Origin: CAYQQJ01 sp964419935
GTDB lineage: Bacteria > Pseudomonadota > Gammaproteobacteria > Pseudomonadales > Cellvibrionaceae
Assembly (NCBI GenBank): GCA_964419935.1
Contig: CAYQQJ010000019.1
Coordinates: 10,553-74,552 of the forward strand
Length of the DNA stretch: 64,000 nucleotides
Direction of reading: 5' to 3'
Below the pieces are notes generated by a model. The model saw nothing but the letters and a program-made list of their open reading frames with translations, ran no database searches and was not told where the DNA came from. Positions 44,201-52,923 of this stretch are shown here, in pieces. The translations under genes and the position numbers were made by a program. Position 1 is the first letter of the stretch. Each line of letters begins with the position of its first letter.

Positions 44201-45528
44201 AATCGCGTACCGAAGTGCTGTATGTCGGTGCGAATGATGGGATGTTGCATGCTTTTAACGCGAACACAGGGAAGGAAATATTCGCGTATATCCCGTCGAT
44301 GGTCTACGATAAGCTTCGGAATATATCGGCACTGGATTACGGCACTGGGGCCAATCCTCATCAATATCTTGTAGATGGTCCATTGTTTGTCGGTGACGCA
44401 TTTATCCATGGTTCCTGGCGTAATGTTCTGGTGGGAACTCTCGGGGCAGGCGGGCGCGGTGTATACGCACTGGATGTAACAAATCCGAATGCTCCATCAC
44501 TACTTTTCGAATTGACCGAGGTCAACTACCCGGCATTGGGTAATGTTTTGGGGCAGCCATTAGTGGCGCCTGTTGGTTCTCGCTGGAAAATTATTTTTGG
44601 AAACGGTTATAACAGCACAGGGCAAGATGCCGATTTATTTGTCATAGATCTTGAGAGACCAACGGATGCAGCTGTGAGCAAGGTTATAACCACGGGTGAT
44701 ACTTCAGCCAATGGTCTAGCAGCTCCCGCATTGGCGACAAACGGTGCCGGTGTGGTTGTTGCTGCATACGCCGGTGACTTGAAAGGGAATATGTGGAAGT
44801 TTAAGTTGGAAGGTGATGCTGTTAATAGCTGGCAGAAAAGTTACTTGCTGTACAAGGCGCTTGATGACGATGACAAAACTCAACCGATAACGGCGGCACC
44901 AACATTGGGGGTTAATAAGATCCTTTCTGGAAGTCTGATGGTTTACTTTGGAACAGGTCAATACTTCGTTAATGGAGATAATGACGATAAAGCAGTCCAA
45001 AGCTTTTACGCGATCGCAGATCAGGGGGCAGCGGTTACTAATTTTGGTTCTGACAGAGATAAATCTCTGCATCAGAAAGCCATAGCTAGTGAAGCAAATG
45101 GCGTGCGTACACTCACCGGCGAAAGAAAAACGACTAACGGTGTCGTGGAGCCGGCGATGGACTGGGTGACCTATGATGACGGTTGGTATATTGATTTCAA
45201 GGCAGGCGAACGAATCATCAGTAAACCATTGCTAGCATTCGACCGTCTTATTTTCCCGACTTTAATTCCATCGGCAGAGTTGTGCGACTTTGGCGGTAGC
45301 GGTTGGTTGATGGAGATGGTCGCCGTGGGAGATCGCCATATCAGCCACACCGTGCTCGGTTCATCGGGGAAGTATATGGATAATGCGGTATTAAGTATCA
45401 CTAATTTTGTTAGATCCGGCGATAAAGCCATTTTTCCAATCGGAGATATTCGTGGCAATCTTGATACAGATACCGGAGACCTGCCACCAACAGCTTTCGG
45501 TCGCATGTCGTGGAGACAAATACATTAA
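41224..45528 (+). CDS. pilY1: PilY1, pilus tip adhesin and assembly factor
   Basis: PilY1 sits at the pilus tip, promotes extension and mediates adhesion. From the ATG at 41224 (AGTAGGA ribosome site) the product has 1434 residues with a signal-like N-terminus, a variable Cys-rich N-terminal half, and the conserved C-terminal beta-propeller (VLYVGANDGMLHAFNANTGK, YAGDLKGNMWKF). An acidic loop DLDGDGTPKNTEND near 763-776 could bind calcium. The usual EF-hand-like calcium loop just before YAGDL has A1171, N1173, A1175 and V1179, so its aspartates appear lost. A GTG at 41209 is an alternative start. Confidence 0.93.
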   Translation: MLVTMVEKSLKALGKGIAPLCLTLMGIANPAASIDLAQSPLFLAQPAAPIVMLSMSVDHELFKKAYNDYSNLEGGILTTDDTTYRNDFTYYGYFDSGWCYTYVSDSNFFTPASETTDHKCSATGGTGKAGAWSGNFLNWATMTRIDIVRQVLYGGKRSTDSTTETVLERTYLPKDVHAFVKVFDGDVSDYTPYTQNSISMCNVSSSEGGKPEVRIANGNWRQWAASEGTQCQWGDGNGTRPDNDGYWKNKNKWNEEWVPGELATVTARAKVCVADKDALGSDRCQQYGSSPATYKPVGILQVHGETGKIKFGLVTGSYKASLSGGVLRKRASLIASNAVAANDEINLTTGQFNTSVDGIISTIDALKIAGYSFDDNKYLDCNTYSIPISTVLAQDTDGKRCSNWGNPLAEIYMETLRYISGADAPISIFHVDDSTARASFPGVAGLTSEGNNWKNIDPMSSDEWCANCSVILLSTGSNSFDGDDLADNDLGDSNADISVETYTNEVGNLEFDTFSGSYFDGSSGHCTVSAVTNLSDISGICPELPALQGTYNVAGLAYYARTEDIRSDRQGAQTIKTYAVDLAESLPSFAVPVGSGEVTFLPACESKKGTDPWLSCSLIDVQVESLTLSADGEPTSGSYLFYWEDSLWGNDYDLDGAQRIEFCVGSACNDNEVNSSQIKLKTSVPYARAGNSLQFSYTVTGTMSDGLVSDWAERPGGTDYDALDDSSDIPDNVTSVTKIFTVGDTSATLLKKPLYYAAKYGGFNDLDGDGTPKNTENDAREWDVKNNLTGVETPDGVPDNYFNVSNPAELEESLDQVLRSIVGDVASGSAAAANSTQLGTDTVVYQAKFSSLDWSGELIAVNLNEDDGSVEGAKWSTSDAGNDISHASRKVYTSSNGTSLIEFKTSNWGSLNADQQLTLGGGSEELGKKRINWVRGENVTGFRTRENWLGDIINSDPVFAGRKSFRFERLPDALGGDEYQDYINGDNGYSAKKSRTEVLYVGANDGMLHAFNANTGKEIFAYIPSMVYDKLRNISALDYGTGANPHQYLVDGPLFVGDAFIHGSWRNVLVGTLGAGGRGVYALDVTNPNAPSLLFELTEVNYPALGNVLGQPLVAPVGSRWKIIFGNGYNSTGQDADLFVIDLERPTDAAVSKVITTGDTSANGLAAPALATNGAGVVVAAYAGDLKGNMWKFKLEGDAVNSWQKSYLLYKALDDDDKTQPITAAPTLGVNKILSGSLMVYFGTGQYFVNGDNDDKAVQSFYAIADQGAAVTNFGSDRDKSLHQKAIASEANGVRTLTGERKTTNGVVEPAMDWVTYDDGWYIDFKAGERIISKPLLAFDRLIFPTLIPSAELCDFGGSGWLMEMVAVGDRHISHTVLGSSGKYMDNAVLSITNFVRSGDKAIFPIGDIRGNLDTDTGDLPPTAFGRMSWRQIH

Positions 45529-45542
45529 AATTAGGGGTTACT

Positions 45543-45947
45543 ATGACGACAAAAAAAAGCGCGGCAGGTTTTACGTTAATTGAAATTATGATTGTGATTG
45601 CAATTATCGGCATCATCGCAGCCTTCGCCTATGCCTCTTATACCAATATGATAATGCGTAGCAATCGCTCGGAAGCGAAGGCGGAGCTTATGGATATTAG
45701 CCAGAGGTTGCAGCGCTGCTACACTACACTCAATAGCTATAACAATAAGGATGATTGTGCGGTGAGGGCGGACCTGGAGGATGGCATCGTTACCGCGACA
45801 GACCTCTACGAGATTACTTTGGCGGCAACGGCCACGACATTCACGCTTACAGCAACCGCGGATCGAGCGCCTCAAACCAATGATACTGATTGTCTGACGA
45901 TGACATTGAACCATACCGGTGCTCGCACTCCGGCAGATTGCTGGTAA
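45543..45947 (+). CDS. pilE: PilE, minor pilin
   Basis: The 134-residue prepilin starts at the ATG at 45543 behind AGGGG. It has leader MTTKKSAAG, site GFTLIEIMIVIAIIGIIAAF, and the PilE-type segment RSNRSEAKAELMDISQRLQR with four cysteines, the last two flanking a short C-terminal loop. It ends the minor-pilin operon and is followed by a strong hairpin. Confidence 0.92.
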   Translation: MTTKKSAAGFTLIEIMIVIAIIGIIAAFAYASYTNMIMRSNRSEAKAELMDISQRLQRCYTTLNSYNNKDDCAVRADLEDGIVTATDLYEITLAATATTFTLTATADRAPQTNDTDCLTMTLNHTGARTPADCW

Positions 45948-45952
45948 ATTGA

Positions 45953-45992
45953 AGCTTCTAAAGCGTATCTTGCTTTAGAAGCTATACTTTTT
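45953..45992 (+). terminator. terminator hairpin after pilE
   Basis: AGCTTCTAAAGC (45953-45964) and GCTTTAGAAGCT (45972-45983) form a perfect 12-bp stem with a 7-base loop, followed by ATACTTTTT. It lies 6 bases after the pilE stop and before convergent pilR; read on the other strand the tail is weaker but could still help terminate pilSR. Confidence 0.85.
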
Positions 45993-46032
45993 GTAGCTTG
46001 TAGCTTGTAGCTTGTAGCTTGTAGCTTGTAGC
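45991..46032 (+). repeat. heptamer minisatellite, six TTGTAGC units
   Basis: Six exact TTGTAGC units fill 45991-46032, directly between the pilE terminator and the end of pilR. It is the inverse orientation of the AGCTACA units found at 14925, 29437 and 36542, but here fully homogenised. Confidence 0.9.
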
Positions 46033-46038
46033 TTGCCC

Positions 46039-47397
46039 TCAATCCCCATCCAACCCCAACTTCTGCAACCGGTATCGTAGTGATCGAAATGTGATACCGA
46101 GCTCCTTGGCCGTCAATGTTTTATTCCAACGCATTTTTTCAAGCATGTCACAGATGATTTCTTTCTCGACTTCCTGCAGGTAACCGTCAAGGCTGTCGTG
46201 CTCGGCGCAATGGGCAGCGTGGTATGGGACGTTCGCATCCGGTTGCAGTGTACTGGTGTTATTGAGCTGTAGATCATCAATGTTTATAACGTCGCCTTCG
46301 CACAAGGTGAAGGCGCGCTCGAGAATATTCTCCAGTTCGCGCACATTTCCTGGGAATGGATATTTCGAAAGCGCATTCAGAGCTTTCTGATCGAGTCGTG
46401 GGGCGGGAAGATTCATATCTACCGCTAGCTGTTTGAGGATGTTTTGAACCAGTTGCGGAATATCATCTGGCCGCTCCCGTAGAGGCGGTACAGAAATCTG
46501 GATCACATTGAGCCGGTAAAAAAGATCCTGCCGGAAGTTACCTTCAGCGACTTCCTTCTCGAGGTTTTTGTGTGTAGCGCAGACGATGCGCACATCGGTC
46601 TTGATCTCATTCTCGACGCCAATCGCGCGCACTGCTTTTTCCTGGATGGCCCGCAGCAGTTTAACCTGCATCGCCAGGGGTAGATCGGCGACCTCATCCA
46701 GAAACAAGGTTCCCCCTTCTGCAGCTTGAAATAAACCTTGTTTGTCGTGACTGGCGCCTGTGAAGGAGCCCTTCTTATGGCCAAAAAACTCGCTTTCCAT
46801 TAATTCTTTGGGTATGGCGCCACAGTTGACCGGCACGAACGGATGGTCAGCTCGAGGTCCTAACTCATGGATTGAGCGCGCCACGAGCTCCTTCCCACTA
46901 CCGGATTCACCACTGATATATACCGGTGCCTGTGAGCGCGCGAGTTTTCGCACGCTACGGCTGAGCAGTTGGATCGATTTAGAGTTGCCAACGATGCGTG
47001 GCAGTGCCATATCCACTTGTTCGGGTAGCTGGTTGGACTGCACTGCCGTAGATACCAAGCGACGCAGTGATGCCAGATCCACCGGTTTGGAGACGAAGTC
47101 GAAGGCACCAGCTTTCATGGCATGAATTGCGGTATCCATGTTGCCATGGGCGGTGATAACGGCGACCGGTAATGATGAATATTTTTCCTGTATCAGGTTT
47201 ACCAGATCAATGCCGCTGCCATCGGGCAAGCGCATATCTGTCAGGCATAGGTTGAATTTTTCGGTCTCCAGCAGCGCCCGCGCTTGGGCTATATTACCGG
47301 CACAGCGGGTAGCGATGTTCATTCTGTTCAGGGTGAGTTCCAGTAGTTCCAGAATGTCCGGTTCGTCGTCAATAATTAGTGCGCGTAGTTCGCTCAT
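46039..47397 (-). CDS. pilR: PilR, sigma-54 activating response regulator
   Basis: PilR activates RpoN-dependent pilA transcription. The 452-residue protein has a receiver domain with phosphoacceptor Asp54 (CLTDMRLPDG) and an AAA+ domain with Walker A GESGSGKE at 163-170. The sigma-54 contact loop is GSFTGA at 210-215, where the consensus is GAFTGA. A Fis-type HTH lies at the C-terminus (LTAKELGITFRSLRYRLQKL). It follows pilS by 2 bases. The sigma-54 promoter of pilA at 22958-22973 is its expected target. Confidence 0.95.
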   Translation of the reverse strand: MSELRALIIDDEPDILELLELTLNRMNIATRCAGNIAQARALLETEKFNLCLTDMRLPDGSGIDLVNLIQEKYSSLPVAVITAHGNMDTAIHAMKAGAFDFVSKPVDLASLRRLVSTAVQSNQLPEQVDMALPRIVGNSKSIQLLSRSVRKLARSQAPVYISGESGSGKELVARSIHELGPRADHPFVPVNCGAIPKELMESEFFGHKKGSFTGASHDKQGLFQAAEGGTLFLDEVADLPLAMQVKLLRAIQEKAVRAIGVENEIKTDVRIVCATHKNLEKEVAEGNFRQDLFYRLNVIQISVPPLRERPDDIPQLVQNILKQLAVDMNLPAPRLDQKALNALSKYPFPGNVRELENILERAFTLCEGDVINIDDLQLNNTSTLQPDANVPYHAAHCAEHDSLDGYLQEVEKEIICDMLEKMRWNKTLTAKELGITFRSLRYRLQKLGLDGD

Positions 47398-47399
47398 GA

Positions 47400-48986
47400 T
47401 CAGAATATTCGTTGATGATGGGAAAAATCGATGCGGAAACAGCTTTTTCCGTCGTGACTCAGTTGGTAGTGCAGGCTCGCCTGGTTGATTTCACAGAGTT
47501 CTTTGCAGATATAAAGCCCAAGGCCGGAACCTTGATCGTCGGTTGTGAAGAATGGATCAAATATTTGTTGCACCTGCTCGGTCGGTACGCCGCGGCCATC
47601 GTCAACAACCGCAAGATATGAGGTGTCACCGGTTTCAGACAACCCCGCTCGAAGTTCGACATGAAACCTGCCGGTATTCAGCTTGCTGTGGCGTATGCCA
47701 TTGTCGCACAAATTAGTGAGCACCTGATTCAGTTGCACAGGGTCGACCTTGGCAACAATGTCATCGGATTCGATCCTGAGTGTAATTTCGGCGTCTTTTC
47801 CCGCGGAATATTCTGTAACGAAGCGCGGTAGCCAATCAGCCAAACGGATCACTTCCGGGTTTGGGTTGCGCCGCCGTGACAGGACGAGAGTGTTCTCGAT
47901 AATTTGGTTCACCCTGAGTGAATGCTGATGAATGATCTCGGTCAGTCGCTCGTCCGACGGGTCGATATGCGGCGATTCAGACAATAACTGGGCAGCGTGG
48001 GATATGGCTCCCAGGGGGTTGCGAACTTCATGGGCAATGCTTGCCGTCAGACGGCCCAATGACGCCAACTTAAGTTGCTGGGCTTGCTGTGCCAGCATAC
48101 GGTGGTCTTCAAGAAAGAGTAGGGAGCGGGTTTCCGCTCCCGTATCCAGGGTTGCAAAATTCACCCGTACTTCCTGGCCGCCTCTGACGACGTGATGGCG
48201 TGAGAGGGTAGATTCCTGATTCTGCTGCCATTGATGAAGGAGGTCGGTCAGGTTGGAAAAGCTTTCCAGCGGCTGATGGGTATAGTCAGCTCTGGGCGGG
48301 ACGCCCAGCAGCTGTATGGCAGATTGATTGATGAGTTCGACATTAGTGTCATTGTCGACCACGATGATACCAGTGCGCATGCGCGCCACAATCATTTGCG
48401 CGAGCCGTTGCAGGTGTTCTGCATGTCGGGCTTGATGGGCCGCTTCGATATCGCTGGTGCGTATTTTGTTTGTGAGATATTGAAATGCCAGTGCGGTAGC
48501 GAATATCAGAATTCCCAGAATACCTGAGGAAAATACCGACCGGTTGTCGGTGACTTGTATGTGAGACAGGTAAACCGTTTCGCCGATGACAAACAAGCTG
48601 GTGAGTGCGGCGAAGGCCAGCCCCAACTGCATACGCACAAACATGCTGGCAATGGCGGTGCTGACCAAAAATAGATAGCCAAGTCCGCTTTCTATTCCGC
48701 CACTGGCGTGTACCATCAGTAGTATTGCGAGCAAATCGAGAATCAAAAAGGAATATATTCGCGTCACCGATGCTTGCAGGCGCTCTACCCGGAAGACTAT
48801 CACTATCGCAAGACTGGTACCGGCGTATATCAGTGACGTCCAGTGGAAAAGCTGCGGGTGGCGATTGCCCAGAAGTTCAGCAGCCAGGCCGGAAAAGAAC
48901 ATGGTGAACAGCAGCGCGCCCAGCACAAACCGGTAATACAGGTAGACTCTCAATAAAGTCTTGTTGTGCTGATAATCTATTTTCAT
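47400..48986 (-). CDS. pilS: PilS, membrane sensor histidine kinase
   Basis: PilS senses pilin levels in the membrane and controls PilR phosphorylation. The 528-residue protein has six N-terminal membrane spans (to about 190), a PAS domain (about 200-295) and a HisKA domain with the phosphoacceptor in ASIAHEVRNPLGAISH (His near 320). A HATPase domain with DNGIRHSK and GSGLGLYICKE follows. The operon order pilS-pilR is standard. Confidence 0.95.
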   Translation of the reverse strand: MKIDYQHNKTLLRVYLYYRFVLGALLFTMFFSGLAAELLGNRHPQLFHWTSLIYAGTSLAIVIVFRVERLQASVTRIYSFLILDLLAILLMVHASGGIESGLGYLFLVSTAIASMFVRMQLGLAFAALTSLFVIGETVYLSHIQVTDNRSVFSSGILGILIFATALAFQYLTNKIRTSDIEAAHQARHAEHLQRLAQMIVARMRTGIIVVDNDTNVELINQSAIQLLGVPPRADYTHQPLESFSNLTDLLHQWQQNQESTLSRHHVVRGGQEVRVNFATLDTGAETRSLLFLEDHRMLAQQAQQLKLASLGRLTASIAHEVRNPLGAISHAAQLLSESPHIDPSDERLTEIIHQHSLRVNQIIENTLVLSRRRNPNPEVIRLADWLPRFVTEYSAGKDAEITLRIESDDIVAKVDPVQLNQVLTNLCDNGIRHSKLNTGRFHVELRAGLSETGDTSYLAVVDDGRGVPTEQVQQIFDPFFTTDDQGSGLGLYICKELCEINQASLHYQLSHDGKSCFRIDFSHHQRIF

Positions 48987-49047
48987 GGGCTACTGTCCGG
49001 CGGTTATCTGTCGGTTGTTTTGAATCGACATACCACCAACTGCGTTC

Positions 49048-49884
49048 CTAATGATCGTATGGCGTGGGCACGGGCTGACGCTTGTGCTGCGTGCGGCAAT
49101 AAATATCGATAATCTTTTTTGCTACGGAATCCGGTACGTCGCGATTCTCAAGAAAGTCATCAATCTGTTCATAGGTTAGACCCAACGCCTGTTCGTCCGA
49201 TTTCATCGGGGTGTTGGATTCCAGGTCTGCGGTAGGGACTTTGTCAGTCAGCTTATTGGGGGCACCGAGAGCAGCGCCAACCTGGCGTATCTGGCGCTTG
49301 TTCAGGCCAAATAGTGGCGCGAGGTCGCAAGCGCCGTCCCCGAACTTGGTGTAGAAGCCCGTCACGTTTTCTGCGGAGTGGTCGGTGCCTAGCACGAGGC
49401 CGCCGAGCATGCTTGCGATTTCGTACTGTACGATCATTCGCGTGCGCGCTTTGACGTTGCCTTTGACGAAATCCACCGTATTGTCAGATTCCGGCAGCAA
49501 ACCGTAATCTGCCAAAGCGCGGCTTGTTTCGTTGTGAATCCCGTCGGTACCAGGCCCAATGTTCACGTTCAGACTGATGCTCGGCTGAATATAGGCCAAC
49601 GCATGTTGTGCATCGTCCTCGTCGGCCTGGGTGCTGTAGGGCAGGCGTACGGCAACGAATTTATAGGCCGTAGTATTATTCTCGTCATTCAGTTGATTGA
49701 CAGCCAGTTGTGCGAGTTTGCCACACACGGTGGAATCCACTCCGCCACTGATGCCGAGGACGAGGTGATGCAAGCCGCTTTTCTTGAGTTGTGTCTTGAT
49801 AAAGCCAATCCGGCGCGCCGCTTCGGCAGTGGAATCAATCGTCGGTTGTACGTGCATGGCGGAGATGATCGTTGCGCGGTCCAT
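49048..49884 (-). CDS. nadE: NadE, ammonia-dependent NAD synthetase
   Basis: NadE amidates deamido-NAD to NAD. The 278-residue protein has the PP-loop SGGVDS at 46-51, the VRLPYSTQADEDDAQHAL segment, GTDHSAENVTGFYTKFGDGA and the C-terminal KRQPVPTPYDH. It lacks the glutaminase domain, so it should use ammonia. With nadC at 28538 the window encodes two steps of NAD synthesis. Confidence 0.95.
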   Translation of the reverse strand: MDRATIISAMHVQPTIDSTAEAARRIGFIKTQLKKSGLHHLVLGISGGVDSTVCGKLAQLAVNQLNDENNTTAYKFVAVRLPYSTQADEDDAQHALAYIQPSISLNVNIGPGTDGIHNETSRALADYGLLPESDNTVDFVKGNVKARTRMIVQYEIASMLGGLVLGTDHSAENVTGFYTKFGDGACDLAPLFGLNKRQIRQVGAALGAPNKLTDKVPTADLESNTPMKSDEQALGLTYEQIDDFLENRDVPDSVAKKIIDIYCRTQHKRQPVPTPYDH

Positions 49885-50054
49885 TCTGACTCCTCACTAG
49901 TTAGGCTGTGGTTCAGATGGCTATTATAAGCATGTCGTTGAGGGGTGGCGCCAGTGGGATCTGCAGCTAATGAAATCAAGAAAGGTTTTGCAAAGGAATA
50001 GCAGAGTAAGGCGGTCAAGCGGGCGACGCTGCGGCTATCGCCCATGTCAAACCA

Positions 50055-50975
50055 TTAATCGTTAGCGCGAATACGCGGTGGTTCTGCCTCGTCGAAGTAG
50101 GCCGGGTTGTAGAGCGCACGGGTGTCAAACTCCTGCGGCGTGTTCTTGTCGAACAGGCCCAGGGTGATGTAGCTCCAGAGGCTGCGCTTGGAGCTTTCGG
50201 AGCTGAACTGGTAGTTGAACTCGCCATTGGCAGCCAGCGCGGGATGATTCGGGTAGTTCACGTGCAGGACTTTCGCGGCATCTTCGGCCAGTTCGGGCAT
50301 GTCCAATAGGTAATAGGCTTGGGCCATCACTGCCAGAGCATCCGGCACCGCCGGGGTTTGCTGAAAATTTTCTACGACGAAGCGGCCACGGTTGGCTGCA
50401 GCTAGGTATGCCTGGCGTTTGAAGTAGTAATTGGCGACGTGGATTTCAGCCCGGGCCAGCAGGTTGCGCTGGTGGATCATGCGCTTTTGTGCATCCTGAG
50501 CGTAAACACTGTTGGGGAAGAGGTTGAGAAACTGGGTAAAGTAGCCAAAGGCTTCTCGTGCCGCGCCCGTGTCGCGCTTGGTCGAGTCAGACCCAAAGGC
50601 ACCACCAAAAACGTCTTGCGCTCGATTGGCCGTAGCCAGGCCGCGCATGTAATAAGCGTAATCCACATGCCGGTGTTGTGGGTGCAGTCTGATGAAGCGA
50701 TCCGCCGCAGTAATGACCGAATCATGCTCGCCGGCGCGGTAATTGGCGTAAATCAGTTCAAGCTGTGCCTGTTCGGCGTAGGTGCCGAAGGGGAAGTTTT
50801 CTTCCAGCAGGTGCAAGGCCTCAATGGCGCTGGTCCAGTTTGAGCGATCAAGCGCGCTCTGAGCGGCTTCGTAAACCTGTTGTTCGGAGGTGGCTTCTTC
50901 TTTTTCAGAGTTGGAACCACAGGAGATCAGGCTGAATACCAGCCCGATGGTAAGGAAAGCTCTCAATACTTGCAT
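50055..50975 (-). CDS. bamD: BamD, outer-membrane assembly lipoprotein
   Basis: BamD is the essential lipoprotein of the BAM complex that inserts outer-membrane proteins. The 306-residue precursor has a signal peptide with lipobox ending at Cys19 (FSLISCGSN). Five TPR-like repeats follow (for example YEAAQSALDRSNWTSAIEAL and FGTYAEQAQLELIYANYRAG), with the HVDYAYYMRGL motif. It is divergent from rluD, as in Pseudomonas (comL-rluD). Confidence 0.95.
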   Translation of the reverse strand: MQVLRAFLTIGLVFSLISCGSNSEKEEATSEQQVYEAAQSALDRSNWTSAIEALHLLEENFPFGTYAEQAQLELIYANYRAGEHDSVITAADRFIRLHPQHRHVDYAYYMRGLATANRAQDVFGGAFGSDSTKRDTGAAREAFGYFTQFLNLFPNSVYAQDAQKRMIHQRNLLARAEIHVANYYFKRQAYLAAANRGRFVVENFQQTPAVPDALAVMAQAYYLLDMPELAEDAAKVLHVNYPNHPALAANGEFNYQFSSESSKRSLWSYITLGLFDKNTPQEFDTRALYNPAYFDEAEPPRIRAND

Positions 50976-51135
50976 CTAAACCAGCTCTGATCGTTATATA
51001 AAGGTATCATGTGGAACGGCCAGCGGGAGTCTCCGCGAAAATCATCCATCAACGCCGCCGCGTATCGTCGTCGAAGCCGGCATTTACCGACATCATACGC
51101 ATGGCGCAGTGTATCCAGTAGCAGCTAATAAAACA

Positions 51136-52104
51136 ATGTCGCAGAAAATCCGCCTGGAATGCCAGGTTCCCCCAAGTAGCAGCGGCCAGAGGTTCGATCA
51201 GGTCGCAGCAGAATTGTTCCCTCAGTATTCCCGGGCCCGGTTGCAGAGCTGGATTCGCGCGGGCGAACTTCTTCTGGCTGGCTTGCAGGCCAAACCCAAC
51301 GCCCGTGTAATAGGCGGCGAGTCTATGGTGCTGGATACGGAGCTACAGGCTGAAGGGGAGTGGTTACCCCAAGCGATGGCAATCGATGTCGTCTATGAAG
51401 ATGATCATTTATTGGTGATCAACAAGGCCGCCGGCGTTGTGGTTCACCCTGCAGCGGGCAATCCAGACGGTACTTTGCTTAACGCGTTGCTGCATCACGC
51501 GCCACAAGTTCAGTCGGTCCCCCGGGCGGGTATCGTACACCGGCTGGATAAGGACACCACAGGTTTAATGGTGGTGGCCAAAACCCTCGAGGCTCAGACT
51601 CATTTGGTAAAACAAATGCAAGCGCGCACTGTGAGCCGGGAATATGAGGCTATTGCTCAGGGTATAATGCTCGCCGGTGGCACTATTGATGAGCCGATTG
51701 GGCGTCATCCTCGACAGCGTACGAAAATGGCGGTGGTGGAGTTCAACGGCAAGCCTGCCATCACCCATTACCGGGTGGAAGCGCATCTGGGGCCGTTTAC
51801 GCGGCTGCGAGTGAAACTGGAGACGGGGCGGACTCATCAAATTCGTGTCCATATGGCATACCTCGGACATTCGCTGGTTGGCGATCAGGCATATGGCGGG
51901 CGTCTGAAATCGCCTAAAGGTCTCGACCTGGACGTCGCCCGAGCCGTGCGCACCTTTCCTCGGCAGGCGTTGCATGCTGCACAACTGAGTCTGGTTCACC
52001 CGTCTAATGGTAAAACCATGCAATGGCAGGCGCCACTGCCGCAGGACCTGGTGGATTTGCTGGAGCTGTTGGCAACCCTGGACAGTCCCGTGGGTGGCGC
52101 CTAA
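51136..52104 (+). CDS. rluD: RluD, 23S rRNA pseudouridine synthase
   Basis: RluD makes the pseudouridines of helix 69 in 23S rRNA. The 322-residue protein has an N-terminal S4 domain (RFDQVAAELFPQYSRARLQS) and the catalytic HRLDKDTTGLMV with Asp near 138. The C-terminal parts GRTHQIRVHMAYLGH and PRQALHAAQL follow. I use the ATG at 51136, which aligns with known RluD N-termini; an upstream in-frame start at 51109 adds nine residues. Its stop overlaps the pgeF start (TAATG). Confidence 0.94.
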   Translation: MSQKIRLECQVPPSSSGQRFDQVAAELFPQYSRARLQSWIRAGELLLAGLQAKPNARVIGGESMVLDTELQAEGEWLPQAMAIDVVYEDDHLLVINKAAGVVVHPAAGNPDGTLLNALLHHAPQVQSVPRAGIVHRLDKDTTGLMVVAKTLEAQTHLVKQMQARTVSREYEAIAQGIMLAGGTIDEPIGRHPRQRTKMAVVEFNGKPAITHYRVEAHLGPFTRLRVKLETGRTHQIRVHMAYLGHSLVGDQAYGGRLKSPKGLDLDVARAVRTFPRQALHAAQLSLVHPSNGKTMQWQAPLPQDLVDLLELLATLDSPVGGA

Positions 52105-52898
52105 TGGCGGTTTTGACGGCGCAGTGGCCGGCGCCACCAAGGGTACGCACCCTGATATCCCTGCGTCAGCAAGGTGCGAGTCAATCGGTTTATGCCAATA
52201 ACAACCTTGCACTGCATGTGGGAGACGATCCATCCCAGGTGGCGACCAATCGTGATCGCCTGCTCGCTTCCGCCAGTGGCGCCACGACCATCCAGTGGCT
52301 CCATCAGACTCACAGTACGCACATCGTGACCGCGACAGAAGTCGAGGTGGATGTGGGGTGTAAGGAGGCCGCTGATGCAGACGCTGGCGTGGCAGCTGAT
52401 GGCTGTATTACTCGTCAGCCTGGCCTGGCCTGTGCAGTGCTGACCGCGGATTGCCTGCCTATCCTCTTATGCGATGCAGGGGGCACCCAGGTTGCAGCTG
52501 TTCATGCCGGTTGGCGTGGGCTTGCCGCGGGCATACTGACTGATGCCTTGTCTTTATTTACAGCAGAGGCAGGGGACATACTGGTGTACTTGGGCCCCGC
52601 CATAAGCCAGAAGCACTTCGAAGTGGGCGTTGAGGTTAAATCGGCTTTCCTGGATTCTGCATGGGCTCAATTGCAGGGAAGTAAATATAAAAGCGCCGTC
52701 AAGGCAGCTTTCGTTCCCTCGTCTGGGGGGCGCCTGCGCGCGGACCTGTATTCCCTGGCGCGCAGTCAATGTCAGTCCATGGGAGTCACTCAGATCTATG
52801 GCGGTGAATACTGTACCTTCGACGACCCCCAGCGATTCTATTCCTACCGCCGCGACGGGCGAACAGGGCGTATGGCCAGTCTGATCTGGCTGGCTTAG
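52104..52898 (+). CDS. pgeF: PgeF (YfiH), peptidoglycan editing factor
   Basis: PgeF/YfiH is a multicopper-oxidase-like protein that keeps wrong stem amino acids (L-Ser) out of UDP-MurNAc and has purine-nucleoside phosphorylase activity in relatives. The 264-residue protein has the conserved LHQTHS-type motif (WLHQTHSTHI) and TADCLPILLCD. It also has VHAGWRGLAAGI with metal-ligand histidine near 133 and GPAISQKHFEVG. It starts in the rluD stop codon, and the rluD-pgeF-clpB order is conserved. Confidence 0.93.
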   Translation: MAVLTAQWPAPPRVRTLISLRQQGASQSVYANNNLALHVGDDPSQVATNRDRLLASASGATTIQWLHQTHSTHIVTATEVEVDVGCKEAADADAGVAADGCITRQPGLACAVLTADCLPILLCDAGGTQVAAVHAGWRGLAAGILTDALSLFTAEAGDILVYLGPAISQKHFEVGVEVKSAFLDSAWAQLQGSKYKSAVKAAFVPSSGGRLRADLYSLARSQCQSMGVTQIYGGEYCTFDDPQRFYSYRRDGRTGRMASLIWLA

Positions 52899-52923
52899 AA
52901 CACTGTTCTGACTGTGCCCGCTC

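Noticed and set aside
45991..46032. Possible CRISPR-like array because of regular repeats
   Set aside because: Units are 7 bases with no spacers; this is a minisatellite. No cas genes are in the window.
52897..52909. Short palindrome AGAACACTGTTCT at the end of pgeF
   Set aside because: It overlaps the stop codon between convergent genes, so a promoter operator is unlikely, and its length is within chance expectation.
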